Shown here: positions 1 through 5,971 of the stretch, one piece after another
Position numbering within the stretch: the stretch's first letter is position 1
How the letters are laid out: every line of letters begins with the position of its first letter
NCBI GenBank assembly: GCA_005880165.1
Contig: VBJP01000087.1
Coordinates: 1-7,088 of the forward strand
Direction of reading: 5' to 3'
Length of the DNA stretch: 7,088 nt
Source: Chloroflexota bacterium
Lineage (GTDB): Bacteria > Chloroflexota > Limnocylindria > QHBO01
Position numbers and translations under genes: made by a program
The notes under the pieces: generated by a model
The model's input: the letters and a program-made list of their open reading frames with translations, nothing else
Told to the model about the DNA's origin: nothing
Database searches by the model: none

Positions 1-1
1 C

Positions 2-310
2 GTGTTCGCCTACCACGGCTACCCCTGGCTGATCCATCGGCTTACCTATCGGCGCACGAATCACCGCAACCTGCATGTCCGCGGCTACAAGGAAGAGGGC
101 ACCACCACCACGCCGTTCGACATGGTCATGCTCAATGACCTCGACCGCTTCCATCTCGTGATCGACGTCATCGACCGTGTGCCTGGCCTCACGGATCGCG
201 CCGGACACGTCCGCCAGGGGATGGAGGATCGCCGGCTGGCCTGCCGCGCCTACACCCGCGAGCACGGCGACGATCCGCCTGAGATCCGCGACTGGACCTG
301 GCCGCACTGA
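2..310 (+). CDS. xfp: Phosphoketolase (xylulose-5-P/fructose-6-P), C-terminal fragment
   Basis: This is the last ~102 residues of a phosphoketolase, a cytosolic thiamine-diphosphate enzyme that splits xylulose-5-P (and often fructose-6-P) with phosphate into acetyl-P and glyceraldehyde-3-P (or erythrose-4-P). The window opens inside the gene: the GTG at position 2 is an internal valine codon, not a start. The fragment carries the highly conserved family C-terminus, with [18 protein letters not shown] followed by [19 protein letters not shown] and then a [12 protein letters not shown] block. Family members are roughly 800 residues, so about seven eighths of the gene lies upstream. It ends in TGA. 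Acetate kinase starts 9 nt later in the same direction, the classic pairing in which acetyl-P made by this enzyme is used for ATP. The ThDP-binding and active-site residues lie outside the window, so activity cannot be judged. Confidence 0.96.
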   Translation: MFAYHGYPWLIHRLTYRRTNHRNLHVRGYKEEGTTTTPFDMVMLNDLDRFHLVIDVIDRVPGLTDRAGHVRQGMEDRRLACRAYTREHGDDPPEIRDWTWPH

Positions 311-319
311 CGGCCGCGG

Positions 320-1456
320 ATGCGGGTCCTCGTCCTCAACGCCGGTTCGAGCTCGCTGAAGGCGAGCGTCATCGACACCGCAAGCCACGCAACGCTGCGG
401 GAGTCGATGATGAGCTGGCATTCGGACGCCAGCGCCGCCGCTAGCCGCAGGGAAGCAGCTACCTCACTTGTCGCGGACTCGACCAGAAGAACGGGCAGCA
501 TCCACGCTGTTGGATACCGGGTTGTCCACGGGGGAAGCGCCTTCACCGAACCGATTCGCGTCGCTGGCGGAGTGCTCGAACAGATCGAAGCGCTCGACGA
601 GCTGGCCCCTCTCCACAATCACCTCGCGGTCGAAACCATCCGGGCCGCCACTCGCCTCCTGCCAAATGTCGACCACGTGGCCTGTTTCGACACGGCTTTC
701 CATTCGGTCCTGGAGGAGGAGGCGTGGCGCTATCCGCTGCCTCGGGACTGGCAGGCGCGTTGGGGTATTCGGCGCTTTGGCTTTCATGGCCTGTCCGTGT
801 CGTGGGCAGTCGAGCGGGCTGCGCTGCTCCTCGGTCGGCCGGTGGCCGACCTGGGCCTGGTCGTGGCCCATCTGGGGTCTGGATCGTCGGTGACCGCGGT
901 CGCTGGAGGCAAGTCCGTGGCGACCTCGATGGGGTTCACGCCGCTCGAGGGGCTCATGATGGGCACCCGCTCGGGTTCCGTCGATCCGGGGATCCTGCTC
1001 CACGTCCTGCGCAACGGCATGACCGTGGGCCAGCTGGCGGGCGCACTGGAGCACCACTCAGGACTGCTGGCTGTGTCTGGCCGCACCGCAGATGTGGCGG
1101 AGCTTGAACGCGCCGCAGCCGACGGCGATGAGAAGGCCGCGCTGGCGCTCGCAATCTACGTTCGGCGGGCCGCGGAGGGTATCGGGGCCGCGGCAACCTC
1201 GCTTAAGAAATTGGACGCGCTCGTCTTCACTGGCGGGATCGGTGAGCACGCCGGCTCGGTTCGAACTGCCATCTGCGCGCGACTGCGCTTGCTCGGTATC
1301 CAGCCACCGCAACCGTCCCCGGGCGATGATGACCAAGTCGTCTCGGGTTCGGGCTCACGGGTCCACGTCATTCGCATCCGCGCGCGCGAGGATGTGGTGA
1401 TCGCCCGCCAGACGGCTCGCCTGCTAGAAGTGGAGAGCTCCTGGACCCGCAGCTGA
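320..1456 (+). CDS. ackA: Acetate kinase, short form linked to phosphoketolase
   Basis: It transfers phosphate between acetyl-P and ADP, giving acetate and ATP, in the cytosol; next to phosphoketolase it should be the ATP-harvesting step. All key positions of the acetokinase fold are visible: N7 in LNAGSSSLK, R67 in GYRVVHGG, D124 in CFDTAFH, H156 in FGFHGLS, H184 in AHLGSGSS, R217 in TPLEGLMMGTRSGSVDPG, the FTGGIGEH nucleotide loop (303-310) and E357 in REDVVIARQT. At 378 residues it is shorter than the usual ~400, mostly because about 24 residues are missing between N7 and the arginine motif. The HLGNG motif reads HLGSG, so the usual Asn is Ser187. The ATG at 320 begins directly with the conserved first strand; no strong Shine-Dalgarno is visible, so coupling to phosphoketolase is likely. 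Propionate or butyrate kinase is less likely, though propionate may be a side substrate. Confidence 0.95.
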   Translation: MRVLVLNAGSSSLKASVIDTASHATLRESMMSWHSDASAAASRREAATSLVADSTRRTGSIHAVGYRVVHGGSAFTEPIRVAGGVLEQIEALDELAPLHNHLAVETIRAATRLLPNVDHVACFDTAFHSVLEEEAWRYPLPRDWQARWGIRRFGFHGLSVSWAVERAALLLGRPVADLGLVVAHLGSGSSVTAVAGGKSVATSMGFTPLEGLMMGTRSGSVDPGILLHVLRNGMTVGQLAGALEHHSGLLAVSGRTADVAELERAAADGDEKAALALAIYVRRAAEGIGAAATSLKKLDALVFTGGIGEHAGSVRTAICARLRLLGIQPPQPSPGDDDQVVSGSGSRVHVIRIRAREDVVIARQTARLLEVESSWTRS

Positions 1457-1563
1457 GAGCATCCCCAATCCCGTACGGTGATACCACCCACGCGCCCGGG
1501 CTGCACCGTCCGGCAGTCCTGGGTGCCAGGCGCGGCGATCGGCTTACGACTCAGCGGATCCGA
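1457..1563. terminator. Convergent intergenic gap with GC-rich hairpins; possible terminator
   Basis: This 107-nt gap separates the 3' ends of acetate kinase and the leftward permease, so transcripts from both sides must stop near here. A short perfect hairpin is visible at 1518-1530 (CCTGG, loop GTG, CCAGG). Longer-range pairings compete with it: CACCCA (1485-1490) with TGGGTG (1520-1525), and CGCGCC (1491-1496) with GGCGCG (1529-1534). There is no T-tract on either strand, so a canonical intrinsic terminator is not supported; a structured or factor-dependent stop is possible. Confidence 0.25.
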
Positions 1564-3195
1564 CTACTCCGGAGGCAGCTCTCGGTAGACGAGATCCACG
1601 TCGATCCCCTGGCTGCGGCGGATGGCCCGCGCCGCGTAGTACACGATCAGCCCAAAGACGACGATGCCGCCCATGAACGCCGGAATCCACCACACGTTCT
1701 TGGAATCGCCGAACAGCGCGAGGGCCGGGTAGGCGACCGTCAGCCAGGTCAGGAAGATCATGACCAGGATCGATAGCGGGGCGACGATCTTCAGGACCGG
1801 GATGCCGAACCAGTTGATGTTCGCGGGAGACGCGCGGTAGAGGTCCGGCCTGCGATCGGGGAAGACGAACGCCGCCACCCCCACGATCACCACGCACACC
1901 ACCCCGGCCAGGACGCCTAATGCCAGCCAGGTCGCGAAATCGGTCGACACGACGCTCCAGGCCAGCATCAGGGTCACTAGGCCCATGACCAGGAGAATCG
2001 CCGGCACGGGCGAATGGGTCCGCTCATTGACCTGCGAGAACCGCTCCGGAAGCAGCCGATCGAACGACCAGGCGAAGACGGTGCGAATCGGCATGAAGGT
2101 GTTGCCCACCATCGCCGGCAGGCTCCAGAAGAGGAAGGAGCCAACGATCAAGATGGTGAGGATGGGCACGTTGTACACGAGCGACGCCATGAAGTGGTAC
2201 CACGGCCCGGTCGGGATCTTGTATGCCGCGTTGCCGGCGGTGTTCACGGCCACCATGAAGTCGTAGCCGGTGACCTTGAAGAGGAGCAAGACGCCGATCA
2301 CGATGAACACCACATCCCAGGCCAGAGCGCCGAACATGACGTTCATCTGGCGGGATCGGTTCGAGGCGCTCTTCAGCTCCCCCGACAGGTAGACCGACCA
2401 CCAGTTCCACATCATGAAGACCATGATCGCGAAGATGGTGGGCAGCGTCGCATCCCACTTCCCGACGTCGGGATGAGCTCCCGCGGCATGGGCGGCGGAG
2501 ATGACCGCCTGTGCCGTCCCGCCGCCGAACTTCGCGTTCAGGCTGTTGAAATTGTTCACAAAGTCCGAGTTACTGCCGACCAGCAGGACGACGAACGCCA
2601 GGAACGTGCCCAGCGAGGCGATGATCCAGAAGCTGTTCTGCCAGCGGAACGTGGCGCGCACCCCGGCCACGTGGATCGCCGTCATCAGCGCGATCATTGC
2701 GAAGCCGCCGATGAAGATCCACAGGTTGTCTGTCTGAAGGCTGGTGCCCCAGCTCGTCAGGGTGTCGTTGTTGAAGGTGACGCCCAGCGTCACGAGGACG
2801 GGACCGAGGGCGAAGACTGGGAAGTACCGCGCCCAGAAGGTCGCCCCGATCATGGCTGACAGCGCGGCGCCGAAGTTCGAGATCGTGGCGAGAGGTGGCG
2901 ACAGGATCCGGCTGACCCACACATAGTCGCCACCGGTCCGCGGCATGCTCGAGGCCAGCAGGGCCATCATGATCAGGACCGGCACGTTCAGGACGAAGGA
3001 GATGATGGTGGCCCAGACCAGGTCCGCCCCCGGGAACGCGCTGAGCGCGAAGAACACTCCCCATGCCAGGGTCGCGCCCACGGGCGCCGAGAAGACGGCG
3101 TTGTAGATCGTCGCATCAACGGCCGATGCCTCACGCACCAGTCCGGTGCTGTTACGAACGAACAGGCCCCCGCCCGTTTCAGTCGTCGATGCCAC
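1564..3195 (-). CDS. APC-superfamily permease (amino acid permease-like)
   Basis: An inner-membrane secondary transporter of the amino acid-polyamine-organocation superfamily, 543 residues with about 12 hydrophobic segments (roughly 33-53, 60-82, 103-130, 157-179, 187-207, 249-272, 288-307, 335-365, 396-416, 419-443, 466-488, 499-525). The family signature after the second segment, SMPRTGGDYVWVSR (83-96), is clear. A hydrophilic stretch at 209-248 forms a longer-than-usual external or internal loop. The start is GTG at 3195: it has a perfect GGAGG at 7-nt spacing, and the nearby ATG at 3199 is out of frame and closes after six codons. The stop is TAG. It is divergent from the DeoR-type regulator across 124 nt, so the regulator probably controls it. 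APC proteins normally carry amino acids or amines; in this sugar-kinase setting the real substrate is open, and none can be named from sequence alone. Confidence 0.9.
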   Translation of the reverse strand: MASTTETGGGLFVRNSTGLVREASAVDATIYNAVFSAPVGATLAWGVFFALSAFPGADLVWATIISFVLNVPVLIMMALLASSMPRTGGDYVWVSRILSPPLATISNFGAALSAMIGATFWARYFPVFALGPVLVTLGVTFNNDTLTSWGTSLQTDNLWIFIGGFAMIALMTAIHVAGVRATFRWQNSFWIIASLGTFLAFVVLLVGSNSDFVNNFNSLNAKFGGGTAQAVISAAHAAGAHPDVGKWDATLPTIFAIMVFMMWNWWSVYLSGELKSASNRSRQMNVMFGALAWDVVFIVIGVLLLFKVTGYDFMVAVNTAGNAAYKIPTGPWYHFMASLVYNVPILTILIVGSFLFWSLPAMVGNTFMPIRTVFAWSFDRLLPERFSQVNERTHSPVPAILLVMGLVTLMLAWSVVSTDFATWLALGVLAGVVCVVIVGVAAFVFPDRRPDLYRASPANINWFGIPVLKIVAPLSILVMIFLTWLTVAYPALALFGDSKNVWWIPAFMGGIVVFGLIVYYAARAIRRSQGIDVDLVYRELPPE

Positions 3196-3202
3196 TCATC
3201 AA

Positions 3203-3207
3203 CCTCC
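3203..3207 (-). promoter_or_regulatory. Shine-Dalgarno of the permease, decides the GTG start
   Basis: Read on the minus strand this is GGAGG, seven bases before the GTG at 3195-3193. It supports GTG over the out-of-frame ATG that lies between them. The wider 10-mer GCTGGAGGTT also precedes the BtpA-family start at 4180. Confidence 0.8.
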
Positions 3208-3238
3208 AGCTCGACCGGTGCATGAGCCGAATCGTTAG

Positions 3239-3268
3239 TTGACACGCCGCCTCGGGTCCAGCGATAGT
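3239..3268 (+). promoter_or_regulatory. Candidate promoter of the regulator-BtpA-phosphoesterase-kinase operon
   Basis: A perfect TTGACA (3239-3244) is followed after 18 bp by GATAGT (3263-3268), which matches four of six bases of a sigma-70-type -10 element. Transcription would begin near 3275, about 45 nt before the regulator's ATG. The -10 touches the first TCGAACAC repeat, as expected for a repressible, self-controlled promoter. This is a pattern match without any comparison to related genomes. Confidence 0.5.
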
Positions 3269-3285
3269 CGAACACAATCGAACAC
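3268..3285. promoter_or_regulatory. Tandem TCGAACAC repeats, candidate DeoR-type operator
   Basis: Two exact copies of TCGAACAC lie at 3268-3275 and 3278-3285, 10 bp apart from start to start, so they face the same side of the helix. DeoR/GlpR-family regulators commonly bind half-sites containing TCGAACA or its complement TGTTCGA, and a gene of that family begins 35 nt downstream. The repeats sit between a rightward TTGACA and a leftward TTGACG, so one occupied site could repress both directions. A much weaker third copy (TCGTCAAC, 3289-3296) follows. Confidence 0.55.
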
Positions 3286-3289
3286 TTCT

Positions 3290-3295
3290 CGTCAA
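3290..3295 (-). promoter_or_regulatory. Candidate -35 element of the leftward permease promoter
   Basis: On the minus strand this reads TTGACG, five of six bases of the sigma-70 -35 consensus. No convincing -10 stands at 16-18 bp; the best TA-rich hexamer downstream is GACTAT at 3269-3264, at a 20-bp spacing that is too long. The TCGAACAC repeats fall inside this spacer. The divergent gap must contain the permease promoter, but its exact position is uncertain. Confidence 0.3.
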
Positions 3296-3319
3296 CGAAT
3301 TTTGTGAGCGTGGGGACCG

Positions 3320-4183
3320 ATGCCGACGGAGTCGCCTCCGAAGAGACAGGTGCGCAAGGACCGGGTCGTCCACCCGGTCGATCGCCGCCATCGGATCCTG
3401 GCGCGTGTCGCCGCCGAGCAGACGATCCACGTCGCGCAGCTGGCGCGCGAGCTGGGCGTCTCGGAGATGACGATTCGCCGCGACATCCGCCGGCTCGAGC
3501 GTGACGGGTTCCTGCGCCAGACCTACGGCGGCGCGACGGCGCACATCACTCGCTCTTTCGACGTCTCCTTCAACGCGCGAGCCCTGCAGCATTCGCGCGA
3601 AAAGCGATTGATCGGGATGCGGACCACCGAGCTGCTGGACGGTGCGCGCGTGATCTTCCTCGGGATCGGGACGACGGTGGAGCAATTCGCCCGCTATCTC
3701 CCGCCCCATCCGGAGATGACCATCGTCACCGCCTCGCTCCCCATCGCCAGCCTGCTCGGCACGCGCCCCCTTCGCACGGTGGCAATCGGAGGCGCCGTGC
3801 TGCGGGACGAGCTCTCCTGCAATGGTCCTTCCGCCATCCGCGCCCTCGGACGCTACCGATTCGACCTCGCGGTGATTGGAGCAGCCGGACTATCTGCGCG
3901 CTGGGGGATCACGGAGCTGACCGACGATGAGGCCGAGATTCAGCGGACTGCCATCGACCGGGCGCAACAGGTGATCGTGATGGCGGATGGCTCGAAGATC
4001 GGCTCCGCGACGAACGCCATCGTCGCCGGCGCCGAGCGCATCGACACCCTGGTGACAGACGCCTCGGCTTCGTCCGCCGAGCTCGGTCGGCTCAGGGGCC
4101 TGGGCGTGCGGGTCGTCGTCGCAGGTCGTCCAAGCCTCGACGCGCGAAGCGGCGTGCGGGCTGCGGCTGGAGGTTCGCGTTGA
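3320..4183 (+). CDS. DeoR/GlpR-family transcriptional regulator
   Basis: A cytosolic DNA-binding repressor of sugar catabolism genes, 287 residues. The N-terminal winged helix-turn-helix spans about 21-75 and shows the family pattern: RRHRILARV, VAQLARELGVSEMTIRRDIRRLE and DGFLRQTYGGA. The C-terminal DeoR sensor domain (about 90-250) has the expected phosphate-sugar-binding blocks: FLGIGTTVEQFARYL (113-127), NGPSA (168-172), DLAVIGAAGLS (182-192) and MADGSKIG (221-228). Such domains usually bind a phosphorylated sugar, which releases DNA. The ATG at 3320 has only GGGGA at a tight 3-nt spacing, a weak ribosome site; a longer basic N-terminus precedes the HTH than in many homologues. It is divergent from the permease and is the first gene of an operon with the BtpA, phosphoesterase and kinase genes, whose start overlaps its stop. 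The likely inducer is a sugar phosphate made by the downstream kinase (inference). Confidence 0.93.
   Translation: MPTESPPKRQVRKDRVVHPVDRRHRILARVAAEQTIHVAQLARELGVSEMTIRRDIRRLERDGFLRQTYGGATAHITRSFDVSFNARALQHSREKRLIGMRTTELLDGARVIFLGIGTTVEQFARYLPPHPEMTIVTASLPIASLLGTRPLRTVAIGGAVLRDELSCNGPSAIRALGRYRFDLAVIGAAGLSARWGITELTDDEAEIQRTAIDRAQQVIVMADGSKIGSATNAIVAGAERIDTLVTDASASSAELGRLRGLGVRVVVAGRPSLDARSGVRAAAGGSR
4169..4173 (+). promoter_or_regulatory. Shine-Dalgarno of the BtpA-family gene, inside the regulator's 3' end
   Basis: GGAGG lies six bases before the TTG at 4180, within the last codons of the regulator. It is the strongest ribosome site in the rightward operon and justifies a TTG start that overlaps the regulator's TGA (TTGA). 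Confidence 0.8.
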
Positions 4184-4998
4184 GCAGTCTCGAGGCGCTG
4201 TTCGGCTCACCCAAACCGGTCATCGCGATGCTCCATCTGGGCGCGTTGCCCGGCCGCCCAAAGCACGACCGAGCCACCGGGCTCGTGGCCATCGTAGACT
4301 CGGTTCGCCGCGACCTGGGAATCCTTCAGGATGCCGGCGTAGATGGGGTGATGTTCTGCAACGAAGCCGATCTGCCGTACCAACTGCAGGTCGGCCCGGA
4401 GATCACGGCAGCCATGTCGTCGGTGGTCGGCCAGCTGCGACCGGAAATCAGCATTCCCTTTGGAGTAAACCTGCTCTGGGACCCGATTGCCAGCCTGGCA
4501 GTCGCGCGGGCCACCGGCGCCCGATTCGTGCGCGAGGTAATGACCGGGGTCTACGAGAGCGACCTGGGCATGATCGAGCCCCGTATCGGGGAGATCGCCG
4601 GTTACCGCAGCGCCATCGGCGCCGAGGACGTCCTGCTCTTCGACAACATCCAGCCGGAGTTCGCCAGTGCGGTGGGCAATCGCACGGTTGCCGACCGGGC
4701 TCGTGGGGCGGCCTTCATGGGGGTGGACGCGATCCTCATCAGCGGACCAGCCGCCGGCATGCCATTCGAGATGATCGACCTGCGGGCCGCCAAGGAAGCC
4801 GTCCCCGAGACCCCGGTGCTGGCGAACACGGGCGTTCGCGCCGAGCAGATCTCGGAGATCTTCCGAGTGGCCGATGGCGCGATCGTGGGCACGAGCCTCA
4901 AGGTCAACGGCGTGACCTGGAACCCGGTGGATCCCGAGCGGGCCAGGCGGCTGATGGAGGCAGCGCGCCAGGCGCGATCGAACCTCGCCCCAGCCTGA
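4180..4998 (+). CDS. BtpA/SgcQ-family TIM-barrel protein
   Basis: A 272-residue member of the BtpA/SgcQ family, predicted to be a soluble (beta/alpha)8 barrel. Visible family blocks are KPVIAMLHLGALPGRP (12-27), a GVDGVMFCNEADLP stretch (53-66), PFGVNLLWDP (93-102), FVREVMTGVYESDLG (116-130), DAILISGPAAG (183-193), PVLANTGVR (212-220) and the C-terminal DGAIVGTSLKVNG (232-244), which resembles the phosphate-gripping end of other TIM barrels. Length and start match the family; the TTG start has an ideal Shine-Dalgarno. The family is named for cyanobacterial BtpA, linked to photosystem I accumulation, and E. coli SgcQ, part of a cryptic sugar operon; I know of no established enzymatic reaction. 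Being coupled to a DeoR-type regulator and a sugar kinase fits a catabolic, SgcQ-like role on a sugar or sugar phosphate rather than a photosynthetic one. Confidence 0.92.
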   Translation: MSSLEALFGSPKPVIAMLHLGALPGRPKHDRATGLVAIVDSVRRDLGILQDAGVDGVMFCNEADLPYQLQVGPEITAAMSSVVGQLRPEISIPFGVNLLWDPIASLAVARATGARFVREVMTGVYESDLGMIEPRIGEIAGYRSAIGAEDVLLFDNIQPEFASAVGNRTVADRARGAAFMGVDAILISGPAAGMPFEMIDLRAAKEAVPETPVLANTGVRAEQISEIFRVADGAIVGTSLKVNGVTWNPVDPERARRLMEAARQARSNLAPA

Positions 4999-5017
4999 TC
5001 GCGATCCGGCTCTCAGC

Positions 5018-5971
5018 ATGGCGCGCCGCACGAGGATCTTCTTTGCCACCGATCTCCACGGATCCTCGCGATGCTTTCGGAAGTTCATCAATGCCGGTCC
5101 GGTCTACCGCGCCGACGTGCTGGTTCTGGGCGCTGACCTGGCCGGCAAGGCGATCCAGTCCATCGTCCACGGCCAGAACGGGCGTTGGCGATGTACGTTC
5201 ATCGGCACGAATTACGATGTGGCCGAAGGGCAGGAGCTCACCGACCTCGAGAAGCTGATCGAGGATCACGGCTACTACCCATATCGCGCGGAACCAGGCG
5301 AACTGGAGGCGCGGCGCGACGCCGGGACCCTGGACGAGCTCTTTCTGTCGCTGATGCGAGTCAGGCTCCAGGGATGGCTCGAGCTGGCTGACGAGCGCCT
5401 GCGGCCGCTGGGGCTGCCGGTGTACGTCATGCTCGGCAACGACGACCCGCCCCAGCTGCAGGCGCTGCTCGACCAGTCGCCGTGGGCCAAGCCCGCCGAG
5501 GGCCGCATCCTGCAGATCGACGACGACCACGAGCTGCTGAGTTGGGGATACTCCAACATCACTCCCTGGAACAGCCACCGCGAACAGACGGAGGAGCAGC
5601 TCTCGGCGACCCTGCACGGGCTCGCCGCCAAGCTCAACGACCCGGCTCGCTCCGTCTTCAATGTGCACGTGCCGCCGCTGGGATCCGGGCTCGATGAGGC
5701 CCCCGTGCTCGACGAGAATCTGAGGGTGGTCCAGGTGCTCGGCCAGGTGAGGTTCGCGCCTGTGGGTTCATCGGCCGTTCGCCAGGTCCTGTCGGACGTA
5801 CAGCCGCTCCTGGGCCTGCACGGCCATATCCATGAATCGTCCGGCATACGCCGCCTCGGGCGGACATTGGCGATCAACCCTGGCAGCGACTACGGCACAG
5901 GGGCCCTGAACGGTGCCCTGGTCACCCTGGAGGCGGACAAGATTGTCGCGCACCAGCTGGTTCGCGGATGA
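5018..5971 (+). CDS. Calcineurin-like metallophosphoesterase with GNDD motif
   Basis: A predicted soluble, two-metal phosphohydrolase of 317 residues. Metal-ligand motifs occur in family order: D12 and H14 in ATDLHGS, D40 in VLGADLAGK (GAD instead of the usual GD), N141 in MLGNDD (usual form GNHD/E), H217 in VFNVHVPP, and H270 and H272 in LHGHIHES. NPGSDYG (287-293) forms the typical C-terminal strand. The catalytic-type histidine of GNHD is Asp142, a variant also found in other prokaryotic phosphoesterases. About 100 residues separate motifs II and III, much longer than in minimal enzymes, and contain a charged helical stretch (70-125) that may be a substrate cap. The ATG at 5018 follows the BtpA gene by 19 nt without a clear Shine-Dalgarno. 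Its stop overlaps the kinase start (ATGA). The substrate is unknown; a sugar phosphate or a phosphodiester of the pathway is plausible. Confidence 0.88.
   Translation: MARRTRIFFATDLHGSSRCFRKFINAGPVYRADVLVLGADLAGKAIQSIVHGQNGRWRCTFIGTNYDVAEGQELTDLEKLIEDHGYYPYRAEPGELEARRDAGTLDELFLSLMRVRLQGWLELADERLRPLGLPVYVMLGNDDPPQLQALLDQSPWAKPAEGRILQIDDDHELLSWGYSNITPWNSHREQTEEQLSATLHGLAAKLNDPARSVFNVHVPPLGSGLDEAPVLDENLRVVQVLGQVRFAPVGSSAVRQVLSDVQPLLGLHGHIHESSGIRRLGRTLAINPGSDYGTGALNGALVTLEADKIVAHQLVRG

Noticed and set aside
574..580. A TCGAACA match within acetate kinase
   Set aside because: It is a single half-site in the middle of a coding region with no partner or promoter nearby; expected by chance in GC-rich DNA.
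1518..1530. The CCTGG-GTG-CCAGG hairpin as a confident intrinsic terminator
   Set aside because: The stem is only five pairs and there is no T-tract on either strand, so it is listed only as a low-confidence possibility.
2014..2859. A 281-codon open frame on the plus strand within the permease
   Set aside because: It is antisense to a clear membrane permease and its translation is low-complexity, rich in His, Asp, Glu, Arg and Gly, as expected for the opposite strand of a GC-rich gene. No domain is recognisable.
3179..3199. ATG on the minus strand as an alternative permease start
   Set aside because: It is out of frame with the permease and reaches TGA after six codons; the GTG at 3195 has the correct frame and good ribosome-site spacing.
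4207..5091. A 294-codon open frame on the minus strand across the BtpA gene
   Set aside because: It lies opposite a well-supported family gene with an ideal ribosome site, and its translation shows no motif. Long antisense frames are common in GC-rich DNA.
4904..5668. A 254-codon open frame on the minus strand across the phosphoesterase
   Set aside because: It overlaps the full set of phosphoesterase metal motifs on the other strand and has no recognisable feature of its own.
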